Assembly: GCF_013371465.1 (NCBI RefSeq)
Contig: NZ_JABWDU010000003.1
Span: forward strand, 558,001 to 622,000
From: Ensifer oleiphilus
GTDB lineage: Bacteria; Pseudomonadota; Alphaproteobacteria; Rhizobiales; Rhizobiaceae
DNA: 64,000 nt
Direction: 5' to 3'
Shown here: positions 16,655 to 27,390 of the stretch, one piece after another
Layout: each line of letters begins with the position of its first letter
Numbering within the stretch: the first letter of the stretch is position 1
Translations under genes and position numbers: made by a program
Notes under the pieces: model-generated
The model's database searches: none
The model's input: the letters and a program-made list of their open reading frames with translations, nothing else
Told to the model about the DNA's origin: nothing

Positions 16655-16880
16655 CGTGGTTCTGCGGCTCGTCTCACGGCGGGCCGGAGCTAAGAGGGAA
16701 TTCGGTGCGGCGCCGCAAGGCGCTCATGCCGGAGCTGCCCCCGCAACTGTAAGCGGCGAGCGGCCGTCCAATGATGTCACTGAGGAGACGCCTCGGGAAG
16801 ACGGGACGGTTCGTATTGACCCGCAAGCCAGGAGACCTGCCGCGATCGATAACGTCCACGGGCGGGGTGTCCGATGTGCC
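16655..16880 (+). promoter_or_regulatory. Cobalamin riboswitch upstream of metE
   Basis: The conserved elements of the cobalamin aptamer occur in order: GGGAATTCGGTG (16696-16707), GCTGCCCCCGCAACTGTAAG (from 16734), CACTGAGGAG, and the B12 box region AAGCCAGGAGACCTGCCG (16825-16842). A CGGGCGGGGTGTCCG tail is shared with the nrd riboswitch. Binding of adenosyl- or methylcobalamin should repress metE, whose product is needed only when B12 is limiting. Outer limits are approximate. Confidence 0.9.
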
Positions 16881-16928
16881 GCCTTGACGATCGAGCCCGC
16901 CTCGGTCGTGGATGCGTCGCGTTCAAAG

Positions 16929-16954
16929 CCTTGCCCACAACCTTCGGGGTAAGG
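16929..16954 (+). promoter_or_regulatory. Putative Shine-Dalgarno-sequestering hairpin of metE
   Basis: CCTTGCCC (16929-16936) can pair with GGGTAAGG (16947-16954) over eight positions, including one G-U wobble, around a ten-base loop. The 3' arm contains the metE ribosome binding site, three bases before ATG 16957. This fits a riboswitch acting on translation initiation. The pairing was drawn by eye. Confidence 0.5.
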
Positions 16955-16956
16955 AA

Positions 16957-19311
16957 ATGACCATCAAGACAGCCAATCTCGGCTTTCCACGTATTGGCAG
17001 CCATCGTGAACTGAAGTTCGCACTGGAGCGCTACTGGGCCGGCAAGATCGAAAGACAGGACCTGCTCGATGTCGCCGCCAGGCTGCGGGCAGAAAACTGG
17101 GCCGCTCAAAAGGCGCGCGGAATCCAGATCATCCCATCCAACGACTTCTCGCTCTACGATCAGGTTCTCGACACATCCGTGCTCGTGGGCGCGGTGCCGC
17201 CGGCCTATGGCTGGAAGGGCGGCCCGGTCGATCTCGACACCTACTTCGCCATGGCGCGCGGCTCGACGGCATCCACCTGCGCTTCCGGCTGCACCCATAG
17301 TGGACCCGACGGCGGCAACCCGGCGCAGGAGATGACCAAGTGGTTCGACACGAACTACCACTACATGGTTCCGGAGTTTTCGGATGACCAGCGCTTCGAG
17401 TTGACGCGCAACGCGCCGCTTGAGGCCTTCCTTGAAGCCAAGGCGCTTGGGCATGTCACCCGCCCTGTTCTCCTCGGTCCCGTCACGTTTCTGAAACTCG
17501 GCAAAGCGCACGCAGGCGCATTCGATACGATCGATCTGATCGAGCGGTTGTTGCCTGCTTATGCGCAGCTTCTGACGGAGCTGGCAAACGCCGGCGTCGA
17601 ATGGGTGCAGATCGACGAGCCCTGCCTGGTGCTCGATCTCGACGAGCGGGAACGCCGGGCGCTGGCGCTCACCTACAGGACGTTTGCTTCTGAAATTCCA
17701 CAGCTGAAGATCATGCTCGCGACCTATTTTGGCGCGATCGGCGACAACCTGCCGAAAGCCCTTTCGCTGCCGATCGCCGGGCTGCATCTCGACCTCGTGC
17801 GGGCGCCGCAGCAATTGGAAGTCCTGCTTCAGACGGCACCGGCGCAGCTCGTGCTGTCGCTTGGGGTCGTCGATGGCCGCAATCTGTGGCGAACGGACCT
17901 TGCCGGCCTCTACCGCCGGCTGCAGCCGCTGATCGAGGCGCATGGCCGCGACCGCATCGAGCTTGCTCCGTCGTGCTCGCTGCTGCATGTGCCAATCGAC
18001 CTCGATCTCGAACGGGCGCTCGATCCGGAGCTCGCATCCTGGCTTGCCTTCGCCCTGCAGAAACTGGACGAACTCAGCCTGCTTGCCCGCGCCTTCGAGC
18101 CCGGCCTTGCCAATCCCGAACAGGTCTTTGCAAGATCGATCGCCGCCGCCGAAGCGCGGCTCACCTCGCTCAAGGTGCACGATCCGCTGGTCGCCGGACG
18201 CCTGAAGAACCTGACGGCAGCCGACAGCCGCCGCCAATCGGGCTTTGCGACGCGCCGTCGGCTGCAGGAAGACAGGCTGGCCCTGCCGCTCTTCCCGACC
18301 ACGACCATCGGCTCCTTCCCGCAAACGCCGGAGGTGCGCCAGGCGCGTTCACTGCATGCCAAGGGCGAGCTCAGCTATGTCGACTATCTCGCCTATCTGC
18401 GCCAGGAGACGGAGAAGGCCGTGCGCTGGCAGGAGGAGATCGGCATCGAGGTGCTGGTGCACGGCGAGTTCGAGCGCAACGACATGGTGCAGTATTTCGG
18501 CGAACAGCTTTCCGGCTACGCCTTCACCCAGAGCGGCTGGGTGCAGAGCTACGGCTCGCGCTATGTGCGCCCGCCGATCATTTTCGGCGACGTCTCGCGG
18601 CCGAACCCGATGACGGTCGACTGGGCAACCTATGCACAGTCGCTGACGGGCAAGCCGATGAAGGGCATGCTCACCGGCCCGGTGACGATGCTGCAATGGT
18701 CGTTCGTGCGCGACGACCTGCCCCGGTCGATCGTATGCCGGCAGATCGCGCTGGCGCTGCGCGACGAAGTCACCGACCTGGAGACTGCCGGTATCGCCGT
18801 GATCCAGATCGACGAACCGGCACTGCGCGAGGGGCTGCCGCTCAGGCAAGCCGATCGAAACGCCTATCTCGACTGGGCGGTCGAGTGCTTCCGCATCAGC
18901 GCCTCGGGCGTCGGCGACGAAACCCAGATCCACACCCACATGTGCTACTCGGAGTTCAACGACATCATGGCGGCGATCGCGGCGATGGATGCCGATGTCA
19001 TCTCCATCGAAACCTCGCGCTCGAAGATGGAACTGCTCGGCGCCTTTACCGATCAGGCCTATCCCAACGAGATCGGCCCCGGCGTCTACGACATCCACTC
19101 GCCGCGCGTTCCCTCGGTCGACGAGATGGTCCATCTGATCGAGAAGGCGACGGACGGCCTGACGCCGGCGCAAATCTGGGTCAACCCGGACTGCGGCCTG
19201 AAAACAAGGCGATGGGAGGAAGTGCGCCCGGCACTCGTCAACATGGTGCAGGCGGCACAGGCGCTGCGGCAATCCTTCGGTTCCGGCCGGCGAGAGGCTG
19301 CAAACGCATGA
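16957..19311 (+). CDS. metE: Cobalamin-independent methionine synthase
   Basis: This 784-residue enzyme transfers the methyl group of 5-methyltetrahydropteroyltri-glutamate to homocysteine, making methionine without B12. The N-terminal half (TANLGFPRIGSHRELKFALE) and the catalytic C-terminal barrel are both complete. The zinc ligands are visible: His661 and Cys663 in HTHMCYSEFND, Glu685 and Cys746 in NPDCGLKTR; their spacing matches the E. coli enzyme. The start at ATG 16957, after GGGTAAGGAA, removes a spurious upstream extension. A cobalamin riboswitch precedes it, so it serves when MetH lacks cofactor. The stop overlaps the thioesterase start (ATGA). Confidence 0.97.
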   Translation: MTIKTANLGFPRIGSHRELKFALERYWAGKIERQDLLDVAARLRAENWAAQKARGIQIIPSNDFSLYDQVLDTSVLVGAVPPAYGWKGGPVDLDTYFAMARGSTASTCASGCTHSGPDGGNPAQEMTKWFDTNYHYMVPEFSDDQRFELTRNAPLEAFLEAKALGHVTRPVLLGPVTFLKLGKAHAGAFDTIDLIERLLPAYAQLLTELANAGVEWVQIDEPCLVLDLDERERRALALTYRTFASEIPQLKIMLATYFGAIGDNLPKALSLPIAGLHLDLVRAPQQLEVLLQTAPAQLVLSLGVVDGRNLWRTDLAGLYRRLQPLIEAHGRDRIELAPSCSLLHVPIDLDLERALDPELASWLAFALQKLDELSLLARAFEPGLANPEQVFARSIAAAEARLTSLKVHDPLVAGRLKNLTAADSRRQSGFATRRRLQEDRLALPLFPTTTIGSFPQTPEVRQARSLHAKGELSYVDYLAYLRQETEKAVRWQEEIGIEVLVHGEFERNDMVQYFGEQLSGYAFTQSGWVQSYGSRYVRPPIIFGDVSRPNPMTVDWATYAQSLTGKPMKGMLTGPVTMLQWSFVRDDLPRSIVCRQIALALRDEVTDLETAGIAVIQIDEPALREGLPLRQADRNAYLDWAVECFRISASGVGDETQIHTHMCYSEFNDIMAAIAAMDADVISIETSRSKMELLGAFTDQAYPNEIGPGVYDIHSPRVPSVDEMVHLIEKATDGLTPAQIWVNPDCGLKTRRWEEVRPALVNMVQAAQALRQSFGSGRREAANA

Positions 19312-20108
19312 CGAGCGATAGCAATGTCGAGATGGCGCCGGGGGAAACCCCGGCGCCTGCCACCCTGATCGACATCGTCTTTCCCGGCGATACCAACCAT
19401 CATGGTACGCTCTTCGGCGGCGCGGGCCTCGCGCTGATGGATCGGATCGCCTTCATCGTCGCCACGCGCCACGGCCGCGTTCCCTTCGTGACCGCCTCTT
19501 GCGACCGGGTCGATTTCCGCGCGCCCGCCCGCATCGGCCATATCGTCAGCTTTACCGGCCGTCCGCTCCGGGTCGGACGGCGCTCGATGGTGATCGAAGT
19601 CGACATGGTCGCCGAGGACCTGATTGCCGGCACCCGCGATCTCTGCACCCGCGGCCAGTTCACGATGGTGGCCATGCCCGAAGGCAAGGACGCCGGTTGG
19701 TCGTTGCCGTCGCTCGACAGCGCCGCGACCGAGCAGTCAAAAGACGGTGCCGTGTGCATGGTCGATATCGTCTTTCCCGATCAGGCCAACAGCTTCGGCG
19801 CCATGTTCGGCGGCGACGCGCTGGCGCAGATGACCAAGGCGGCTTTCGTCGCGGCGACACGGGCGAGCCGCAAGACGACGGTGCTTGCCTCCTGCCAGCG
19901 CATCGATTTCAAGCACCGCATCACCGTTGGCTCGATCATAGAGCTTGTCGCCAGGATTGTTGGGACCGGACGGAGCTCGACGACGGTCGAGGTCGAACTC
20001 TGGTCGGAAGATCTTCTGGGCACAAAACGGACGCTGACCGCCCGTGGCGTCTTCATCATGGTGGCGGTCGACCGCGACCATCGACCGGTTCCGGCCTTCG
20101 CAGCCTGA
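19308..20108 (+). CDS. Double-hotdog acyl-CoA thioesterase
   Basis: This 266-residue protein contains two hotdog domains in tandem (about 18-125 and 145-255). Each starts with the family motif: DIVFPGDTNHHGTLFGG and DIVFPDQANSFGAMFGG. Each has a CxRxDF strand (ASCDRVDF and ASCQRIDF). This is the layout of ACOT/BFIT-type acyl-CoA hydrolases, which free fatty acids from CoA. The start codon overlaps the metE stop (ATGA, 19308-19311), so translation is coupled and the gene should also respond to the B12 riboswitch. The metabolic reason is not obvious. The longer frame running back through metE is an artefact. Confidence 0.88.
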   Translation: MTSDSNVEMAPGETPAPATLIDIVFPGDTNHHGTLFGGAGLALMDRIAFIVATRHGRVPFVTASCDRVDFRAPARIGHIVSFTGRPLRVGRRSMVIEVDMVAEDLIAGTRDLCTRGQFTMVAMPEGKDAGWSLPSLDSAATEQSKDGAVCMVDIVFPDQANSFGAMFGGDALAQMTKAAFVAATRASRKTTVLASCQRIDFKHRITVGSIIELVARIVGTGRSSTTVEVELWSEDLLGTKRTLTARGVFIMVAVDRDHRPVPAFAA

Positions 20109-20123
20109 CGCGTACGACGAAGG

Positions 20124-20142
20124 GAGCCGTCAACGACGGCTC
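20124..20142 (+). terminator. Hairpin after the metE-thioesterase operon
   Basis: GAGCCGTC (20124-20131), loop AAC and GACGGCTC (20135-20142) form a perfect 8-bp stem 16 bases after the thioesterase stop codon, followed by TTC. It is a plausible terminator with a weak U-tract. Confidence 0.5.
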
Positions 20143-20241
20143 TTCATCCACAGGCCTTGCTGGAACCACGCATTTACTCCCCGTTATCCACACCCGGGAA
20201 AATATTGTCCGCTCCGGCGGGCATAGGCGCCATCGAACCTA

Positions 20242-20269
20242 TTGACGCAACTTCCCGGCAATATACTAT
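20242..20269 (+). promoter_or_regulatory. Sigma-70-like promoter of the nrd operon
   Basis: TTGACG (20242-20247) and TACTAT (20264-20269) are separated by 16 bases, predicting a start near 20276, just ahead of the riboswitch aptamer. The -10 element lies within the NrdR-box-like palindrome at 20263-20278. Confidence 0.55.
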
Positions 20270-20278
20270 ATCTAGTGT
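20263..20278. promoter_or_regulatory. NrdR-box-like palindrome over the nrd promoter
   Basis: Read on the minus strand the sequence is ACACTAGATATAGTAT, matching an ideal ACACTATATATAGTGT palindrome at 14 of 16 positions by my count. NrdR boxes repress ribonucleotide reductase operons and often overlap the promoter. Only one good box is seen here, whereas most promoters carry two about three helical turns apart. Confidence 0.45.
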
Positions 20279-20510
20279 TCGAGGTTCTTCCGATTCGCAA
20301 GGATTGGGAGCGAAGATGGGAATACGGTGCGCCGTGGCGATTTCGCTTGGCTAAGCCGTGGCTGCCCCCGCAACTGTAAACGGCGAGCGACTGTCCAGCA
20401 TTCGGCCACTGAAGCATGAGGCTTCGGGAAGGTCCGGACAGAAGCACCGACCCGTGAGCCAGGAGACCTGCCTCGATCGATAAACGTCCACGGGCGGGGT
20501 GTCCGGAGAG
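20276..20510 (+). promoter_or_regulatory. Cobalamin riboswitch upstream of nrdHIEF
   Basis: The aptamer elements are clear: GGGAATACGGTGC (20318-20330), GCTGCCCCCGCAACTGTAAA (from 20361), GCCACTGAAGC (from 20405) and GAGCCAGGAGACCTGCC (20456-20472). These are followed by CGATCGATAAACGTCCACGG, which is nearly the same as in the metE leader. It should switch off the class Ib reductase when B12 allows the class II enzyme to work. Outer limits are approximate. Confidence 0.9.
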
Positions 20511-20562
20511 GTCAGAGGTGTAATTGAGGCAGGATGAACTCTGCCTGATTGTCTCGACGTCT

Positions 20563-20591
20563 CCCCGGAAGCGCCGTCTTCAACTTCGGGG
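20563..20591 (+). promoter_or_regulatory. Putative expression-platform hairpin of the nrd riboswitch
   Basis: CCCCGGAAG (20563-20571) can pair with CTTCGGGG (20584-20591) with one bulged G. The 3' arm covers the GGGGTGA ribosome binding site of the 20-codon ORF that starts at 20599. The layout parallels the metE leader (CTTCGGGGTAAGGAAATG against CTTCGGGGTGAAGTCATG). Confidence 0.45.
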
Positions 20592-20598
20592 TGAAGTC

Positions 20599-20661
20599 AT
20601 GTCCGCGTCATCGAATTTCCATCACTCGCCAATGAAGAGGCGCGGGAACCCGCGCATCTGA
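20599..20661 (+). CDS. Putative 20-codon leader ORF between riboswitch and nrdH
   Basis: ATG 20599 is preceded by GGGGTGAAGTC, a strong ribosome binding site at good spacing, and reads MSASSNFHHS PMKRRGNPRI before TGA at 20659. It lies where metE starts relative to its own riboswitch, and its binding site is the one the expression platform can hide. It ends 130 bases before nrdH. It may be a regulatory leader peptide that couples translation to downstream expression, or a decayed start of a former gene. No homologue is recognised. Confidence 0.4.
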   Translation: MSASSNFHHSPMKRRGNPRI

Positions 20662-20791
20662 CGAAGACGTGCGCTCGGTCGTTTCGATCAGAGCAAGCCG
20701 TCATTTTGCCCGCCCTGCCCTTTCGCCGGAGTGCTTTCGCGCACCAGCATGCCTTTTCATGTCCAGATCCAGCCGACCCAACGAGGAAGAA

Positions 20792-21013
20792 ATGAACGTC
20801 ACCGTCTACAGCAAGCCCGCCTGCGTCCAATGCACTGCCACCTACCGCGCGCTCGACCGCAAGGGCGTCAACTATGAGGTGATCGACATCTCGATCGACG
20901 AGGACGCGCTCCAGACGGTCAAGGGTCTGGGCTACATGCAGCTACCGGTCGTCGTCGCCGGTCCAGAACATTGGGCAGGCTTCCGCCCCGACAAGATCAG
21001 CGCGCTCTCGTAA
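20792..21013 (+). CDS. nrdH: NrdH glutaredoxin-like redox protein
   Basis: This 73-residue thioredoxin-fold protein supplies electrons to the NrdEF ribonucleotide reductase. The redox motif is CVQC at 11-14 (YSKPACVQC), followed by the NrdH-type MQLPVVV cis-proline segment and the FRPDKI end. GAGGAAGAA precedes ATG 20792; the longer open frame upstream is leader. It is the first gene of nrdHIEF and lies 18 bases before nrdI. Confidence 0.95.
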   Translation: MNVTVYSKPACVQCTATYRALDRKGVNYEVIDISIDEDALQTVKGLGYMQLPVVVAGPEHWAGFRPDKISALS

Positions 21014-21416
21014 AGCTGAGGTGCCGGGCGATGGGCCTGATCGTCTATTTTTCCACCCGCTCGGAAAACACCCATCGCTTCGTCGGCAAGCTCGGCCTGC
21101 GCGCCAGGCGCATTCCCGTCAGCCCGGCCGACGGGCCGCTTGAGATCAAGGAACCCTACGTGCTCGTCGTGCCGACCTATTGCGGTGACGATGGCCGCGG
21201 CGCTGTGCCCAAACAGGTGATCCGCTTCCTGAACGATGCGGACAACCGCTCCCACATCCGCGGCGTGATTGCCGCGGGCAACAGCAATTTCGGCGCGACC
21301 TACGGGATCGCCGGCGACGTGATCTCGGCCAAGTGCCAGGTGCCCTATCTCTACAGGTTCGAGCTTCTGGGCACCGACGAGGACGTCGCCAATGTCAAAA
21401 ACGGGATGGAACGATT

Positions 21417-24576
<3,160 letters not shown>

Positions 24577-24606
24577 ATCGGCCGATCGCTTTGCTGTCCT
24601 AAGAAT

Positions 24607-24633
24607 GTGCTGCCGGCGCCGAGCCGGCAGCAC
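24607..24633 (+). terminator. Hairpin after the nrd operon
   Basis: GTGCTGCCGGC (24607-24617) and GCCGGCAGCAC (24623-24633) form a perfect 11-bp stem around GCCGA, 30 bases after the nrdF stop. The stem is strong but no U-tract follows, so termination or 3'-end protection are both possible. Confidence 0.55.
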
Positions 24634-24719
24634 GATTGACTACCGGCCCGCTTTCAACTAGTGAGCGCGCCAATCCGTATTGCCGCGGCTGCTGAACCCA
24701 AGGCAACGGAGAAATCAAA

Positions 24720-26162
24720 ATGTCCACCCGACATAACCCCATCGTCCGGAACGATATCGTTTCCGGGCATGCAATCAGGTCCGTCGTCGCGATCGACGAA
24801 CCTGAGCATCAACGTGCGCGCGCACTCGGCGACCTCGCCTCGGCCCTGCCGTCCCCGGAAGCGCTGGCGAGCCATGGTGCCGTGGCCGGACGCATCGTCA
24901 CGACCCCAGACTTCCACCCGGGAAAACCGGTTCCCGTCGGACTAGTCGCCGACATCGAGAATGCCGTCATTCCGCACCTGATCGGCAACGATATCGGCTG
25001 CGGCATGCGCATGATCGTGCTCGACGACATCCGCGAGGACGATCTCGAACCGGATCTGGAGAAACACCTGCGGCACGTGTTCTTCCAGGGAGGACGCGAT
25101 ATTGCCCTGACCGGCTGGGATCGTCACGCAGCCCTCAGGGACGGCGTGCCGGGCCTGCTCGAAAGCCTGGCGGGCAAGCGGCAGGGCCTGCTCGCCCGTC
25201 TCGATCTGGCAGCCGCCTGGGCAGATGTCGCGCGCACGTCGGACGATGGCTGTTTCCGCTCGGATGCCATCGACCGGGACTTTGCCGACTATGCGGCCCC
25301 CGATGACCGGCACCGGCATGACGCCATCCTCGGCACCATCGGCGGCGGCAATCACTTCGTCGAGTTCGGCGTGATCGAGCGCATCGTCGACGGCGGTCTT
25401 GCCCGCATCGCTGGGCTGAAGCCGCAGAGCGTGGTCATCGTCGTGCATTCCGGCTCGCTCGACTTCGGCCAGCGGATCGGGACGGCGGCAAGGGAGCGGG
25501 CCCGTCAAAACAGTGCGGCGGCGCTTGACGACCGCATCGTTTCCGAGGCCGGCCACGCCGACCACTACCGGCGGTACATGAACGGCCATGCCAATGCCGC
25601 CAATGCCGCCTTCGTCAATCGCTTCCTGATTGGCCTGGCGGCGGTGGAAGCGCTGACGCGAACCATCGGTCGAACGGTGGCACACCGGCTGGTTTACGAC
25701 GCCCCGCACAACACCGTGTGGCAGGCCGGCAGTACCGTTCGCCACCGCAAGGGCGCCTGCCCCGCGCGCGGCCCAGGCACGCTCAAGGGTTCGCCCTACG
25801 AATGGACGGGCGAACCGGTGATCCTGCCAGGCTCGATGGGCGACGGCACCTGGTTGCTGCGTGGGCTGGGGGCAACTGACGGCATGGAGTCCTCCGCCCA
25901 TGGTGCCGGGCGGCGGCTCTCGCGCCAGGAGGCGCGCGGAGCGAAGACGACACTTGGCGGACTGCGCGTCATCGGCCCGATCGACACCGCGAGCCCGGCT
26001 ATGCGCGGTCGGCCGGATATCCTCGCCGAGCTCCAGGGTCGGCTGAAAGAGGAAGCACCGGCCGCCTACCGACCGATCGATCAGGTCGTCGATCCGATGG
26101 TGGCAACCGGCCTGGTCGCCCCGGTCGCCCGCATCAGGCCCGTCCTGACCGTCAAGGGATAA
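24720..26162 (+). CDS. rtcB: RtcB-family RNA ligase
   Basis: This 480-residue protein belongs to the RtcB family, which joins 2',3'-cyclic phosphate or 3'-phosphate RNA ends to 5'-hydroxyl ends using GTP and manganese. The key motifs are intact: the metal-binding Cys in NDIGCGMRM, GTIGGGNHFVEFG, VVHSGSLDFG, LPGSMGDGTW and the guanylated His in SAHGAGRR. No archease gene or release-factor-H gene is adjacent, although many bacterial rtcB genes have such partners. It sits between the nrd operon and a strong terminator, probably as a single transcription unit. Bacterial roles include tRNA and rRNA repair. Confidence 0.88.
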   Translation: MSTRHNPIVRNDIVSGHAIRSVVAIDEPEHQRARALGDLASALPSPEALASHGAVAGRIVTTPDFHPGKPVPVGLVADIENAVIPHLIGNDIGCGMRMIVLDDIREDDLEPDLEKHLRHVFFQGGRDIALTGWDRHAALRDGVPGLLESLAGKRQGLLARLDLAAAWADVARTSDDGCFRSDAIDRDFADYAAPDDRHRHDAILGTIGGGNHFVEFGVIERIVDGGLARIAGLKPQSVVIVVHSGSLDFGQRIGTAARERARQNSAAALDDRIVSEAGHADHYRRYMNGHANAANAAFVNRFLIGLAAVEALTRTIGRTVAHRLVYDAPHNTVWQAGSTVRHRKGACPARGPGTLKGSPYEWTGEPVILPGSMGDGTWLLRGLGATDGMESSAHGAGRRLSRQEARGAKTTLGGLRVIGPIDTASPAMRGRPDILAELQGRLKEEAPAAYRPIDQVVDPMVATGLVAPVARIRPVLTVKG

Positions 26163-26180
26163 GGTCTGCCCAAGAACTGA

Positions 26181-26215
26181 AACGCCGGGGAAGCAGAACG
26201 AGCTTTCCCGGCGTT
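26181..26215 (+). terminator. Rho-independent terminator after rtcB
   Basis: AACGCCGGGGAAGC and GCTTTCCCGGCGTT are inverted repeats around a seven-base loop (AGAACGA), with a single G-T wobble in the stem, ending in TTTTC. They start 19 bases after the rtcB stop codon. The remaining bases to 26430 hold no recognisable gene. Confidence 0.8.
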
Positions 26216-26430
26216 TTCATGCGAGCATTTCCCAGGATTTTCCGCCCTACTCCGCTGGTACGGCGCGACTGGGCCGATGCGACCTGCGTCGGCAGCAAAG
26301 CGGTGCAGCCTTGAGCAAGGCGACCGTGTCTGGCGATCCAGCAGCTATCAACGAGTTTGCGGCTGTTGCCGGACAAGTGGCGACTAAGTGCGCGCTTGCG
26401 TCGCTTCTACCGGAACTCGGGCGCCATGCC

Positions 26431-26715
26431 CTAGCCCGTGATCTGGAACCCCTGAACCGGGTCGTGCAGGGCGACCGGCTCGGTGTCCACACTGACGACG
26501 GAGGCTGCAGCCGGCCCGATCCAGAGCCGCTCGACCATGTTTGCAAGGGCTGCGTCGGAACCGACGATCATCGCTGCCACCGACCCGTCACGCTCGTTGC
26601 GCACCCAGCCGGTGATGCCAAGGCGCTCGGCTTCGCGCCGGGTCCAGATGCGGAAGCTGACACCCTGCACCCTTCCGCTGACACGGACCAACATCGCCTT
26701 GCGCTCTCTGACCAT
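26431..26715 (-). CDS. Acylphosphatase
   Basis: This 94-residue enzyme hydrolyses the carboxyl-phosphate bond of acylphosphates. The family signature VSGRVQGVSFRIWTRREA includes the catalytic Arg of GxVQGVxFR, and the catalytic Asn lies in ITGWVRNERDGSV. The start at 26715 gives the usual family length; the open frame extends 20 codons further without support. It is transcribed on its own, downstream of the cupredoxin remnant on the same strand. Confidence 0.9.
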   Translation of the reverse strand: MVRERKAMLVRVSGRVQGVSFRIWTRREAERLGITGWVRNERDGSVAAMIVGSDAALANMVERLWIGPAAASVVSVDTEPVALHDPVQGFQITG

Positions 26716-26897
26716 GATCGCATCCGTCTTCGCCACAAAAGGAAACTGGAGCGAAGACGGACAAAGGCAAGCCACCTGGCACGATGCGCACGACCGCTAC
26801 ACCGTTTCCCCATCGAAGGCGCTGCGGAAACGCTCCGTCGCGTGCTCTGATGCGTTTGCGGGAGGGAAGCGGACTTCGCCCTGTTGCTGGACATTGC

Positions 26898-27192
26898 CTA
26901 TGGCGCTGCCACCGACAGGCGGCCCTTAATATTCCACCTGCCCTGTCTCCGACACGGCGAGGCTTGCTGTGCCGTTCGCGGGGATCAAGACGTCCCAGCC
27001 TCCCTTCACGGTCGCGGTATGGAAGAGGATGTCCTTGTTGACCCACTCGATCGTGTCGCCCAACCGGGCCCCAATCTCTGCAGGAACGAACGCCATCTTT
27101 TTGGTGACGCGGATTGTCCTCGGCTCTGCATCCACGGCGTCATTTCCTAGCACGAGCCCGGCAATGACGATGAGATAAATGCCGGATCGCAT
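26898..27192 (-). pseudogene. Cupredoxin-domain protein gene that lost its copper-binding loop
   Basis: The frame from ATG 27192 encodes a signal peptide and a plastocyanin-like start: FVPAEIGARLGDTIEWVNKD, the first copper ligand His in ILFHTATV, and ETGQVEY. It then stops at TAA 26926-26928. In the next frame directly downstream the expected family C-terminus reappears (KGRLSVAAP, stop at 26898-26900). Intact relatives have a YYCxxHPxM(K)G segment between these parts, carrying the Cys, His and Met copper ligands. A small out-of-frame deletion of about two dozen bases therefore removed the ligand loop. The product could not bind copper normally. A sequencing or assembly error is the main alternative. 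Confidence 0.7.
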
Positions 27193-27390
27193 AGAACTCG
27201 GTGTCGATCACTCAGACGGGAGGCGGAACAATTTCTCTCGCTACCCTGTTAATAATTCCATCGCGTATTTTTAAAAATTGACGCGCGCAAAGTTTTATGG
27301 TTTTTACGCCATCGCCAAGACGGTGATGGGAGGGCCCTCCTGCTTGGCCGCCAGCACCAAAGGCCCACGTCGTTTCCAGGGAGGAAACCC

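Noticed and set aside
17886-19307. Long N-terminal extension of the thioesterase frame through metE
   Set aside because: The thioesterase starts at ATG 19308, overlapping the metE stop; upstream translation is frame-shifted metE.
27267-27278. ATTTTTAAAAAT palindrome as operator of the LacI regulator
   Set aside because: LacI-family operators usually have a central CG and longer arms; an A/T run of this length can occur by chance in a promoter region.
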